Of a stretch of DNA of 64,000 nucleotides, positions 35,235 to 43,906 are shown piece by piece. Positions within the stretch are counted from its first letter, which is position 1. Each line of letters begins with the position of its first letter. The stretch is from the NCBI GenBank assembly GCA_020636845.1, contig JACJXD010000001.1, forward strand, positions 248,001 to 312,000. The letters run 5' to 3'. Position numbers and translations under genes: made by a program. Below the pieces are notes generated by a model. The model did not search any database. It had not been told where the DNA came from and saw only the letters and a program-made list of their open reading frames with translations. The stretch comes from Bacteroidales bacterium (lineage in GTDB: Bacteria > Bacteroidota > Bacteroidia > Bacteroidales > Tenuifilaceae).

Positions 35235-35837
35235 ATGGCAATAAAATTTCAGTTTAATAAAACCTCGCTTAACGAACTTAACAAGCACCTTAAAGTCCGG
35301 CAACGAGCCCTTCCTACGCTTAAGAATAAGGAATCGGCTTTGCGAATGGAAGTTAAACGTGCTAAAAACATGGCGCAAGAACTCGACGATAAACTGGATG
35401 CTCGTATTAAAACCTACGAGTACATGGTAAGTTTATGGGGAGAGTTTGAACGCAACCTTGTTGAAGTTGAAGATGTTCAGTTGAGCTGGATTAAGATTGC
35501 CGGGGTAAAAATACCTGTACTTCAAGATGTTATTTTTAAAACTAAGGAATACAGCGTGTTTAGCCGTCCTTTTTGGTATGCCGACGGAGTAAATATTCTT
35601 AAAGAACTGGCATCGATAGGTATTGAGCAAAACTTCTACTACGAAAAAATGCGCTTACTCGATTATGCCCGTAAAAAAACAACTCAAAAGGTAAACCTTT
35701 ACGAAAAGGTACAAATCCCCGGATACGAAAACGCCATTCGAAAGATTAAACGTTTCTTGGAAGATGAAGAAAATCTTTCGAAATCGGCCATGAAGATTGT
35801 AAAGAAACGTTACGATAATGTGGAGGCTGAGTCATGA
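35235..35837 (+). CDS. atpD: V-type ATPase subunit D (central rotor shaft)
   Basis: A 200-residue, mostly coiled-coil protein forming the rotating shaft inside the A3B3 head. Long N- and C-terminal helices (about 5-70 and 130-195) frame a short central section, the usual subunit D layout. Its stop overlaps the atpI start (ATGA at 35834-35837). The subunit F that normally binds D is not encoded in this operon. Confidence 0.92.
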   Translation: MAIKFQFNKTSLNELNKHLKVRQRALPTLKNKESALRMEVKRAKNMAQELDDKLDARIKTYEYMVSLWGEFERNLVEVEDVQLSWIKIAGVKIPVLQDVIFKTKEYSVFSRPFWYADGVNILKELASIGIEQNFYYEKMRLLDYARKKTTQKVNLYEKVQIPGYENAIRKIKRFLEDEENLSKSAMKIVKKRYDNVEAES

Positions 35838-37642
35838 TAGTACCTATGTTAAAATACAACTTTCTTATCTACCATCGCGATTTCGACCAATTTCTTACTC
35901 ATTTACAGGAGTTGGGTGTTGTAGATATAGAACGAAGTAATCGTAGCGTGGATGATGAGGAAAAGGCTCTGATAAACCAAATTAGTCGTATTTCGGAAGC
36001 AGTCAGAGTATTGGAAACTCGTGAGGTAGAAAAGCAAGAAACAACGCTTACTCTGTCGGCTAATGAAATTGTCGATCGTCTTGATGCGCTGCAAAAACAG
36101 CGCGAACAATTCGAAAACGCAATTAAAAAGAGCCAAAAAGAGTTAGCAGAGGTAAAACCTTGGGGTGATTTCGATATTCAACTTGTTCAGAAATTGGCCG
36201 ATAAGGGCATTAAGATTCGTTTCTTTGTTGCTCCTGAAAAATCGTTTACCGATGAATGGCTTAGCGAATACCCTATTGAGGCTATTAGTTCCGATGGTAA
36301 CTTAGTTTACTTTGTTTTAATTGACAATGGTAATGCTGCACTACCTACAGATGCTCAGGAAATTCGGCAACCACAATTCTCTGCAAAGGTTAAAGAAGAT
36401 GAAATAGCCCATTACTTGGGAAAAATAGATGAGTTAGATAAAGAACTCGATTTTCTCTCAACTTACACCAACACGCTTAAAACGGCTCATTCCGATTTGC
36501 TTAACAAGTTGGAATTTAAGGTGGTTTCGGCAAGTGCCGAGAAAGAAGCAGAAAACACAGTAATGGTTCTTCAAGGCTGGGTTCCCGAAAACTTAAACGA
36601 TAAGTTGGTAGCGTTTTTAAACTCGGAAAACGTTATATACCTGTCCGAAAAAGCACAAATACACGATAACGTGCCTATTCTGCTGAAAAATAATAGGTTT
36701 GCCAAACTGTTTGAACCTATTAGCCGACTTTTTGCATTGCCAATTTACGCTGAGTTGGATTTAACACCATTCTTTGCTCCATTTTTCATGCTCTTCTTTG
36801 GATTTTGCTTGGGCGATGCAGGGTATGGTATTATTTTCATTTTAGGTGCAACGTTGTATAAATTCAAGGCAAAGCCCGAATTTAAGCCTATACTTTCGCT
36901 TATACAGTTTTTAGGTATTGCAACAGTACTATTTGGTGCTCTTACGGGAACTGTGTTTGGAGTAAGCCTTATTGATGCTAATATTCCTGCCTTAAAGAAC
37001 TTTAAAACATACTTTTTCGATCAGGATAAGATGTTTAAACTTTCTCTTGGTATTGGATTAGTGCAGATAATTTTTGGTATGTGTGTGAAAGCCGGTAATT
37101 TGTGGATTCAAAATGGATGGAAACATGCCATATCTACCATTTCATGGATTATATTTATTGTTTCTTCCATTGTGTTTTATGCCTTATCGCAGAATCCCGA
37201 AAACGGAGTAACTTTTTCACACCCTATTTACTTAACAATAGCAGGAGTAAGTGCCTTGGGCATATTCTTCTTTAATAGCCCGGGTAAAAACCCATTTTTC
37301 AACTTCGGATTAGGATTATGGGATAGTTACAATATGGCCACAGGCTTGCTGGGCGATACGTTATCCTATATTCGTTTATTTGCATTAGGTTTAAGTAGCG
37401 GAATTCTAGGAAGTGTGTTTAATAGTCTTGCATTTGGTATGGCTCCCGATATTCCTATTGTTAAACAGATAGTAATTGTACTTATTTTATTAATTGGTCA
37501 CTCAATTAACATTTTCATGTCTGCATTAGGTTCTTTGGTACACCCAATGCGTTTAACCTTTGTTGAATTTTATAAAAATGCCGGTTTTGCCGGTGGTGGT
37601 CGTGAATACACACCTTTTCAAAGAAAAATTTTAAATAGTTAA
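35834..37642 (+). CDS. atpI: V-type ATPase subunit I (membrane stator, a-subunit)
   Basis: A 602-residue stator subunit. The N-terminal half (about 1-300) is cytoplasmic with long coiled coils that contact the peripheral stalks; the C-terminal half (about 305-600) has about eight membrane helices. GDTLSYIRLFALGLSSG near residue 510 carries the essential arginine facing the K ring. FGFCLGDAGYGI is the conserved first membrane block. Confidence 0.95.
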   Translation: MIVPMLKYNFLIYHRDFDQFLTHLQELGVVDIERSNRSVDDEEKALINQISRISEAVRVLETREVEKQETTLTLSANEIVDRLDALQKQREQFENAIKKSQKELAEVKPWGDFDIQLVQKLADKGIKIRFFVAPEKSFTDEWLSEYPIEAISSDGNLVYFVLIDNGNAALPTDAQEIRQPQFSAKVKEDEIAHYLGKIDELDKELDFLSTYTNTLKTAHSDLLNKLEFKVVSASAEKEAENTVMVLQGWVPENLNDKLVAFLNSENVIYLSEKAQIHDNVPILLKNNRFAKLFEPISRLFALPIYAELDLTPFFAPFFMLFFGFCLGDAGYGIIFILGATLYKFKAKPEFKPILSLIQFLGIATVLFGALTGTVFGVSLIDANIPALKNFKTYFFDQDKMFKLSLGIGLVQIIFGMCVKAGNLWIQNGWKHAISTISWIIFIVSSIVFYALSQNPENGVTFSHPIYLTIAGVSALGIFFFNSPGKNPFFNFGLGLWDSYNMATGLLGDTLSYIRLFALGLSSGILGSVFNSLAFGMAPDIPIVKQIVIVLILLIGHSINIFMSALGSLVHPMRLTFVEFYKNAGFAGGGREYTPFQRKILNS

Positions 37643-37675
37643 CGATAAATTAATAACCTAATAAATTTTAAAGTT

Positions 37676-38122
37676 ATGGATCCAATCATTTTTGCTTATC
37701 TTGGAATTGGGATTATGATAATCCTTTCAGGTGTAGGTAGCGCATACGGCGTTACAATTGCAGGTAATGCTTCTGTTGGAGCATTGAAAAAAGAGCCCGG
37801 TGCTTTTGGTAATTTTCTTGTATTGAGTGCTTTAGCTGGAACACAGGGTTTGTATGGATTTACCGGTTACTTTATGCTTAAGAATTTTTTGGTTCCTACC
37901 ATTACGTGGGCTCAATCGGCTGCTATCTTTGGAGCTGGTTTAGCTATGGGATTTGTTGGACTGTTTTCGGCTATACGTCAAGGACAAGTTTGTGCAAACG
38001 GTATTACCGCAATAGGTAATGGTCATAAAGTTTTTGTTAATACTCTTATACTTGCAGTATTCCCCGAACTTTATGCCATTATTGCTCTTGCAGCTGTTTT
38101 CTTGATTAGTACTTCATTGTAA
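37676..38122 (+). CDS. atpK: V-type ATPase subunit K (rotor ring), with Na+-binding signature
   Basis: A 148-residue four-helix ring proteolipid made of two fused hairpins. The second hairpin carries the ion carboxylate E131 (FPELYAI). Residues L53, T56, Q57 (LAGTQGLYGF), Q102 (RQGQ) and E131 correspond one to one, with a constant offset of eight, to the Na+ ligands L61, T64, Q65, Q110 and E139 of the E. hirae NtpK ring. This strongly suggests sodium rather than proton transport. Last gene of the operon, followed by a terminator. Confidence 0.95.
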   Translation: MDPIIFAYLGIGIMIILSGVGSAYGVTIAGNASVGALKKEPGAFGNFLVLSALAGTQGLYGFTGYFMLKNFLVPTITWAQSAAIFGAGLAMGFVGLFSAIRQGQVCANGITAIGNGHKVFVNTLILAVFPELYAIIALAAVFLISTSL

Positions 38123-38140
38123 TAAATAATACTGAAGTGA

Positions 38141-38169
38141 AAAAAAGGATGCTAATGCATCCTTTTTTT
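38141..38169. terminator. Bidirectional terminator after the V-ATPase operon
   Basis: A 12-bp stem AAAAAAGGATGC/GCATCCTTTTTT with loop TAAT. The final codon of the convergent YgiQ gene lies inside it. Confidence 0.9.
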
Positions 38170-39933
38170 ATTTTTGGTTTCTGGTATTCCACTGGTTTTG
38201 TTCTTGTCCTTATACCAAAAGAAGTAACTTAATTGCTTCTGCTTATCCTTTTTTGTTTTGGCTACGTAAACTTTTTCTCCAGTATAGGGGTCTTCCTCAG
38301 TATAGTAAATAACCGATGAAAGTGTCATTGGCGTAGGAGTGAAGTCCTGAACCTGTTCCAACTTAAAGTTCAATTTTTTTGTTTCATTGGCCAACTCTTG
38401 CATATCCTTTTCGGTACTTCCGGGATGACTGGATATAAAATAGGGAATAATCTGCTGCTTTAATGCAAACTTTTCATTAATAGCCTCAAATTGATTTACC
38501 AACTTCTTAAAAAGTTTGAATGAAGGTTTTCGCATTCGTTGTAAAACCTTGTCGGAGGTATGTTCAGGAGCAACTTTTAGTCTTCCCGAAACATGGTATC
38601 GGCACAAGTTCTCAAAATATTCAACTTCATCTTTACCACCTCTATCAATAAAGAGATCGTAACGCACACCACTGCTTACAAAGGCTTTTTTAATTCCGCT
38701 TACTGTTCGGATTTTGCTGTATAAATGGTTTATATGTTGATGGTTTGCATCGAGGTTAGAACATATGCTCGGATAAATACACGAATACCTGTGGCATTTT
38801 TTGCATATATCTTCGTTTTTTCCCTTCATCATGTACATATTTGCCGAAGGACCTCCAATGTCGCTTAAATAGCCTTTAAAATCAGGCATTTGTTTTATTC
38901 TTTCAATTTCGTCAAGAATAGATTCCTCCGATCGCGAAACAATAAATTTTCCCTGATGTGCAGAAATGGTGCAAAAACTACATCCCCCAAAACATCCCCT
39001 ATGAATGTTTACCGAAAACTTAATCATTTCCCACGCAGGAATATTTTTCCCTTTATATCGAGGATGTGGAAGACGTGTAAACGGTAATTTATACCAGTTA
39101 TCTGTTTCCTCCGTTGTGGGTAAAGGCAAAGGAGGATTAACAACAATGCATTTATCGGCGAATGGCTCAACAATGGTAACCGCGTTAACTTTATTCGATT
39201 CCGTTTCGATTATTTTAAAGTTTGCACCAAACTTTTTCTTGTCGGAACAGCATTCCTCAAAGGAATTTAATACAACATTCCTTTCGTTTTTACGATACTT
39301 TTCAATATTCGAATCTATAAAGGCTAATTGACGAATACTTCTCAACTGTTCCAGTTTGTGTCCGTTCGCCAGTTGATGGGCAACTTCCAATATGGTTTTC
39401 TCGCCCATTCCGTATATTAGCAAGTCGGCTTCACTATCGACTAATATGCTAGGTTTTAACGTGTTCGACCAATAGTCGTAATGTGTAAGTCTTCGCAACG
39501 AAGCCTCAATCCCCCCTATAATAATAGGAATGTCCGGATATAACCGTTTAAGTATTTTACTGTAAACTGTAACTGCGTAATCGGGTCGGAATCCGGCTTT
39601 ACCTTCGGGTGTATAGGCATCGTTACTACGCAACCGCAAATTGGCCGTGTAATGGTTAACCATCGAATCCATGTTTCCCGACGATACTCCAAAAAATAAA
39701 CGGGGGGCACCCAATTTCTTAAAATCTCGTAAATCGTCGCGCCAATTTGGTTGAGGAATTACCGCCACTTTATATCCATCCGCCTCAAGCACTCGGGCAA
39801 TTACTGCCGTCCCAAATGATGGGTGATCGACATAAGCATCTCCCGAAAACAAAATTACATCGGCCTGATCCCAACCTAATGCTTTCATTTCCTTTAACGA
39901 GGTCGGCAAAAACGTATTGGTAATTTTGCTCAT
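38152..39933 (-). CDS. YgiQ-family radical SAM protein
   Basis: A 593-residue radical SAM protein of the YgiQ (UPF0313) family. The radical SAM cluster motif is RGCFGGCSFCT (CX3CX2C). Around it are an N-terminal cobalamin-binding-like region (about 15-150, VILFSGDAYVDHPSFG) and the family block EHTSDKVLQRMRKPS. A further cysteine group CKKCHRYSCIYPSIC follows the radical SAM core and may hold another metal site. The substrate is unknown. It sits 7 bases downstream of queA, so the two are probably co-transcribed. Confidence 0.93.
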   Translation of the reverse strand: MSKITNTFLPTSLKEMKALGWDQADVILFSGDAYVDHPSFGTAVIARVLEADGYKVAVIPQPNWRDDLRDFKKLGAPRLFFGVSSGNMDSMVNHYTANLRLRSNDAYTPEGKAGFRPDYAVTVYSKILKRLYPDIPIIIGGIEASLRRLTHYDYWSNTLKPSILVDSEADLLIYGMGEKTILEVAHQLANGHKLEQLRSIRQLAFIDSNIEKYRKNERNVVLNSFEECCSDKKKFGANFKIIETESNKVNAVTIVEPFADKCIVVNPPLPLPTTEETDNWYKLPFTRLPHPRYKGKNIPAWEMIKFSVNIHRGCFGGCSFCTISAHQGKFIVSRSEESILDEIERIKQMPDFKGYLSDIGGPSANMYMMKGKNEDICKKCHRYSCIYPSICSNLDANHQHINHLYSKIRTVSGIKKAFVSSGVRYDLFIDRGGKDEVEYFENLCRYHVSGRLKVAPEHTSDKVLQRMRKPSFKLFKKLVNQFEAINEKFALKQQIIPYFISSHPGSTEKDMQELANETKKLNFKLEQVQDFTPTPMTLSSVIYYTEEDPYTGEKVYVAKTKKDKQKQLSYFFWYKDKNKTSGIPETKNKKRMH

Positions 39934-39940
39934 AGAATGT

Positions 39941-41161
39941 TTACTCTAATTTATTAGGGTTAAAAAGAATGTTACTATCGCCATAACTTAAAAAGCGAAA
40001 GTTATTCTCCAACGCATATTTGTAAATATCTCTCCACATATCACCGACCAAAGCGGAAACCAGTAAAAGTAAAGTCGATCGAGGTTGATGAAAATTGGTT
40101 ATTAACGCATCGGCAACTCTAATTTTATAACCGGGAGCAATCATAATTTGAGTTGAAGCCGAAAGAATATCAATTCTATTAGAATTCATGTATTCATAAA
40201 GTGCAACATAAGCATCGGACAAAGAAACTGAAACACTCTCCTGATACGGTTCCCATTGAGAAACAAAAAAGGGAGGTTCAAGAGTTCCTTTTTTTGCTCT
40301 AACTCCTAACCAGTAAAGACTCTCCACTGTTCTTAGGGTAGTTGTACCAACTATTGCAATGAAATTATTGCCTGTTGCTATTTTTTTTACCAACTCTTTA
40401 CTGACAAAAAAATGCTCTGTATGCATTTCATGATTATCGATATTTTCTGCTTTTACCGGTTTAAAGGTTCCAGCCCCAACGTGAAGCGTTACATAATCCG
40501 GAACTATGCCTTTATGAGCAAGAGAAGTAAATACATCTTTAGTAAAATGTAATCCTGCCGTTGGTGCGGCAACAGAACCTTCCGGTTTAGCATACACTGT
40601 TTGGTATCGAGTAACATCGGTAGCATCGGAAGCCCTGTTTAAGTACGGGGGGATAGGTATTTCGCCTATACCTTCAATTAATTGAGCAAAGGTTATATCA
40701 CCGTTCCATGAAAATTTAACTTCTAGTCCCTCGGTTAAAATCTTTTGTTTACAAGCAATTAACTTAACGTTTAATTTGGGAACTTCAAGTTCAAGGGGTT
40801 CGTTTTTCCAGCGTTTTAAATTACCTACAAGACATTTCCAAGTAGATGTACCAATGGATCCAAAGGAAGTTTCATAATCGGATGGTTCTACTGGCTCAAG
40901 TAGGAAAACTTCCACCAAAGCGCCTGTTTGCTTTCTAAACTTCAAACGAGCTTTTACAACCTTAGTGTTATTTGCAATAAGCAAGCTATTATTGGGTAAT
41001 AGTTCCGAAATATTTTTAAAAACACTCTCCGATATTTTGCAATCCTTATAGATTAATAACTTCGATTCGTCCCTTTTTTCTAAAGGATGTTTTGCAATTC
41101 TATAATCGGGCAGTTCATAATCGTAATCCGAAATCTTAATTCTTCCTATCTCTTCAATCAT
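39941..41161 (-). CDS. queA: SAM:tRNA ribosyltransferase-isomerase (QueA, long form)
   Basis: A 406-residue enzyme of queuosine biosynthesis, transferring the ribosyl part of SAM to 7-aminomethyl-7-deazaguanine in tRNA. Family blocks present are PEGSVAAPTAGLHFT, DYVTLHVGAGTFKPV, EMHTEHF, VGTTTLRTVES and ITNFHQPRSTLLLLVSAL. It is about 50 residues longer than E. coli QueA (356). The extra sequence lies partly in the early part (about 90-160) and partly around 285-330 (FFVSQWEPYQESVSVSL). I recall Bacteroidota often carrying both a short and a long QueA, so this may be the second copy. Confidence 0.85.
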   Translation of the reverse strand: MIEEIGRIKISDYDYELPDYRIAKHPLEKRDESKLLIYKDCKISESVFKNISELLPNNSLLIANNTKVVKARLKFRKQTGALVEVFLLEPVEPSDYETSFGSIGTSTWKCLVGNLKRWKNEPLELEVPKLNVKLIACKQKILTEGLEVKFSWNGDITFAQLIEGIGEIPIPPYLNRASDATDVTRYQTVYAKPEGSVAAPTAGLHFTKDVFTSLAHKGIVPDYVTLHVGAGTFKPVKAENIDNHEMHTEHFFVSKELVKKIATGNNFIAIVGTTTLRTVESLYWLGVRAKKGTLEPPFFVSQWEPYQESVSVSLSDAYVALYEYMNSNRIDILSASTQIMIAPGYKIRVADALITNFHQPRSTLLLLVSALVGDMWRDIYKYALENNFRFLSYGDSNILFNPNKLE

Positions 41162-41291
41162 ACTGTTATAAATATGTTCGCAAAAATAACTAATTTAGCT
41201 GACTAATGTGTTGCATAATGTTAACATAGAAGTTGTATCTGCTAAACATGTGTAATACAATACATTGAAAATTCATTTAAATCTGTAAAAG

Positions 41292-42347
41292 GTGAAAGTT
41301 AAAGTAGGCGATAAAGTTCGATTTTTGAACGATGTAGGAGGCGGTAAGGTTGTCAAAATAAAAGATAGCCGAATGGTTGTAATTGAAACCGACGATGGTT
41401 TTGAAATGCCTGTGCTTTCAAACGAACTAGTGGTAATCGATAATGCTAGCGATTTTCGTATATCACAAACATCGGATAAGAATAACAACGCCCAAAATGT
41501 TTCCAAACCAACTCTTCAAAAGGTACATTCTACTACCGACGATATAATTGAGGGTGAAGATATTTCCGGTAGCGAAGTAGCTCTTTCAATGGCATTTGTA
41601 CCGGATAACATAAACGATTTGCAAAGCTCTTCTTTCAAACTATATGTTATCAACGATAGTTCCTACCGTGTATTTTACACGTTGTCTTTATGGAACGAAA
41701 ATCTTCTTAATCCAATAAAATCAGGAGTGCTAACGTCTGAAACAAAAGAATTTGTTAAAGAATTTACCATTTCGGACATCAACGAAACGAAAGTGTTAAA
41801 CCTTCAAGCGATTTATTTTAAAAATATTGCTTTTAACGCCTATAAGCCGGAATTTTTTGATTTCGAGTTGAATCCTGTTAAGTTGATGAAGAAAGGCAAT
41901 TTTTCCGAGAATGACTTTTTCGATGAAAAAGCCTATGTTATATCCATATCGGATACAGAACGCGAAGAACTTCTGCAGCAAATTACCGATAAGGCTATAG
42001 AAAAAGTTATAAAGCAAAAAGAAAGTTTTGTCCCGGCTAAAAAGCAGGTTAAGAAAAGTGATACTTCACCCGAAGAAGTAGATCTACACATACAAGAACT
42101 GATTGATGATTGGCAAAACATGACCCCAGGAGAAATCATTCAAATTCAACTTGCTAGATTCGAAACTGCTCTCGAAGGAGGGCTAAGAAGCAATACTCGC
42201 AAGATGGTTTTTATTCATGGAGTTGGCAATGGAAAATTGAAATACGAAATCTATAAAATACTGGATAAAAAATATCCTTCATTGAAATACCAAGATGCAT
42301 CGTTCAAAGAATACGGATATGGTGCAACATTGGTAATGCTTAAATAG
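41292..42347 (+). CDS. DUF2027 and Smr-domain protein
   Basis: A 351-residue protein starting with GTG. The N-terminal KOW-like strand set (MKVKVGDKVRFLNDVGGG) and a central beta domain (about 100-215) form the DUF2027 region. After a basic linker (about 235-260), EEVDLHIQELI (from about 264) starts a C-terminal Smr domain with FIHGVGNGKLK (about 311-321) as its HGxGxG motif. Smr domains are DNA or RNA nicking endonucleases linked to MutS2 or, in other proteins, to cleavage on stalled ribosomes. The specific target here is unknown. RNase P RNA follows by 13 bases. Confidence 0.88.
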   Translation: MKVKVGDKVRFLNDVGGGKVVKIKDSRMVVIETDDGFEMPVLSNELVVIDNASDFRISQTSDKNNNAQNVSKPTLQKVHSTTDDIIEGEDISGSEVALSMAFVPDNINDLQSSSFKLYVINDSSYRVFYTLSLWNENLLNPIKSGVLTSETKEFVKEFTISDINETKVLNLQAIYFKNIAFNAYKPEFFDFELNPVKLMKKGNFSENDFFDEKAYVISISDTEREELLQQITDKAIEKVIKQKESFVPAKKQVKKSDTSPEEVDLHIQELIDDWQNMTPGEIIQIQLARFETALEGGLRSNTRKMVFIHGVGNGKLKYEIYKILDKKYPSLKYQDASFKEYGYGATLVMLK

Positions 42348-42360
42348 TATAAAATAATTT

Positions 42361-42741
42361 AAAATGTAAGTCAACCGTTCTACCGTTCCTTGAAAAATAG
42401 GGAAGGAAAGTCCGGGCAGCAAAGGGCACCATACTTTCTAACAGAAAGATGCTCGCGAGGGTATAGCAGTGTAGCAGAAAATTACCGCCCTTCGGGGTAA
42501 GGGTGAAAAGGTGAGGTAAGAGCTCACCGGGTTCTTTAGTGATAAAGAATGCCGTACACCTTATGGGCTGCAAGACCATGTATATTTCGACATCATTCGA
42601 TGCAGGGTTGCTCGCCCTGTTCCTTTTAAAGGTAGTCGAAAGGGGTAGGTCGCTAGAGATTACGGGTAACCGTAATTCCAGATAAATGGTAGAAACGATA
42701 TGTTTCGTACAAAACCCGGCTTATAGGTTGACTTACATTTT
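42361..42741 (+). ncRNA. rnpB: RNase P RNA, bacterial class A
   Basis: Catalytic RNA of ribonuclease P, which removes 5' leaders from pre-tRNAs. The conserved core GAAGGAAAGTCCGGGC (starting near 42400) and the matching 3' segment ACAAAACCCGGCTTATAG (near 42708-42725) are present, as is CAGAAAATTACCGCC. The ends pair over 16 bases, AAAATGTAAGTCAACC (42361-42376) with GGTTGACTTACATTTT (42726-42741), making the P1 stem. T residues following it (42744-42750) suggest termination directly after P1. About 380 nt, a normal size. Confidence 0.95.
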
Positions 42742-42889
42742 GATTTTTTTATCGATTTTAGTCTCGTTAATTATGTTAAATAGGTTTGCTTATAAATCTT
42801 TTCGAACTTATAAATAGCTCCCATTTACTATAATCGTATTTGTCATCCTTTTGTATTTAAATCCTGTGTTTTCTCTATTATTGCGCATC

Positions 42890-42903
42890 TTTACATATGT
42901 AAA
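42890..42903. promoter_or_regulatory. Operator-like palindrome TTTACATATGTAAA, site 1
   Basis: A perfect 14-bp palindrome. Related sequences occur at 43309-43322 and 43376-43389 and more weakly at 43332-43345, leading up to the XRE gene. Confidence 0.5.
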
Positions 42904-43308
42904 CAATAACAAGGTGACTAAAATTCGTATAATTGACCTATCAACATATCATAATTTCAATATATAGAATACTTATTATCAATAACTTATGTTTATTATA
43001 AAAAGTAATTAGTTAAAAATATTTACACTTTAAGGATAAATTACTCCATTAAATAGTTAAAACGAAATGTTATAAACTTTAAAACCAACTATATATGCAT
43101 ATTTTACATTAACATACTTTAAATAACTAAGGCTAGCAATAATAATTCAAGCGTAAAATAACTTTATTTATTCATATTATTCAGTTTCCTCTTTTTATCT
43201 TCTATTCATTTTAAAAGAGGAGTATAGTTAAGTAAAAACATTCAATGTAAATGTACGCATACTTATACTACAAATAAAACTTCTTACTCATCGTAAAAAA
43301 ACAGACAT

Positions 43309-43322
43309 TGTACATATGTAAA
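43309..43322. promoter_or_regulatory. Operator-like palindrome, site 2
   Basis: TGTACATATGTAAA, one base different from site 1; the central TACATATGTA is a perfect palindrome. Confidence 0.5.
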
Positions 43323-43331
43323 GTTTTATGG

Positions 43332-43345
43332 TTTACGTATGTATT
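43332..43345. promoter_or_regulatory. Operator-like site 3 (weaker)
   Basis: TTTACGTATGTATT, three differences from site 1, 9 bases after site 2. Confidence 0.35.
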
Positions 43346-43353
43346 AAAACTTA

Positions 43354-43389
43354 TTTGCTTTTGTAAAATTATCTTTTTACATTTGTAAT
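43354..43389 (+). promoter_or_regulatory. Promoter of the XRE gene overlapping operator-like site 4
   Basis: TTTG (43354-43357) and TACATTTG (43378-43385) are the -33 and -7 elements with a 20-base gap. The -7 box lies inside TTTACATTTGTAAT (43376-43389), which differs from the palindrome at 42890 in two positions, so a repressor bound there would block the promoter. Confidence 0.6.
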
Positions 43390-43402
43390 ATAATAAAAAA
43401 GT

Positions 43403-43852
43403 ATGGAAGGCAGATTACAAAAGTTATTAATTGCGGAAAAATTAACTCCTGCTAAACTTGCTGACACGTTAGGTGTCCAACGCAGTGCCATTTCGCATAT
43501 ATTATCCGGGCGTAATAAGCCTAGTTTTGACCTTTTACAACGATTAAACAATAAGTTTCCCAGAATAAGTATAGAATGGCTTTTGTCAGGCAAAGGAAAT
43601 ATGTATAAAATGCCCATTCAATCTAGTTTATTTGATTTAAATACAAACGAAAATGCATCAATTAAAGAAGAAAAAATAACCTTTCAAATAAATGATACAG
43701 ATGTCAATGATTCTAATGAGGATAAAAAAAATAATAGTTTACAAAAGGAAATTATTAAGCAAAGCGCTATCGATACAGTTGTAACTTGTATTGAAAGTAT
43801 TGCTGTTTTTTATAAAAATGGTACTTTCAAAATTTACCAATCTTCTAAATAA
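43403..43852 (+). CDS. XRE-family helix-turn-helix regulator
   Basis: A 149-residue transcription regulator. Residues about 4-62 form a Cro/C1-type HTH domain: LTPAKLADTLGVQRSAISHILSG covers the recognition helix, followed by KPSFDLLQRLNNKFP and ISIEWLLSGKG, the usual end. The rest is a polar, probably flexible linker (about 75-112) and a short helical, hydrophobic end (about 115-145) that may dimerise. The operator-like sites before it suggest autoregulation. Similar stand-alone regulators are common in Bacteroidota; its other targets are unknown. Confidence 0.88.
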   Translation: MEGRLQKLLIAEKLTPAKLADTLGVQRSAISHILSGRNKPSFDLLQRLNNKFPRISIEWLLSGKGNMYKMPIQSSLFDLNTNENASIKEEKITFQINDTDVNDSNEDKKNNSLQKEIIKQSAIDTVVTCIESIAVFYKNGTFKIYQSSK

Positions 43853-43861
43853 CTCTTTGTT

Positions 43862-43892
43862 TTTGCAATTATTTCCTAATGTATTAGCTTTG
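43862..43892 (+). promoter_or_regulatory. Promoter of pyrD
   Basis: TTTG (43862-43865) and TAGCTTTG (43885-43892) are separated by 19 bases, a full match to the Bacteroidota consensus; the ATG is 14 bases on. Confidence 0.65.
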
Positions 43893-43906
43893 CAAAAACT
43901 TATTCC

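Larger units (their letters stand above)
42742..43353. other. Very AT-rich gene-free stretch before the XRE regulator
   Basis: Roughly 600 bases without a plausible gene and with markedly lower GC than both sides. It contains the palindrome at 42890-42903, further related sites near the regulator, and a distant inverted repeat CCTCTTTT (43188-43195) / AAAAGAGG (43213-43220). A silent remnant, a regulatory region, or an undetected small RNA are all possible. Confidence 0.5.

Noticed and set aside
42340..42579. Minus-strand 79-codon frame
   Set aside because: It lies within RNase P RNA, whose conserved cores and P1 stem explain the sequence.
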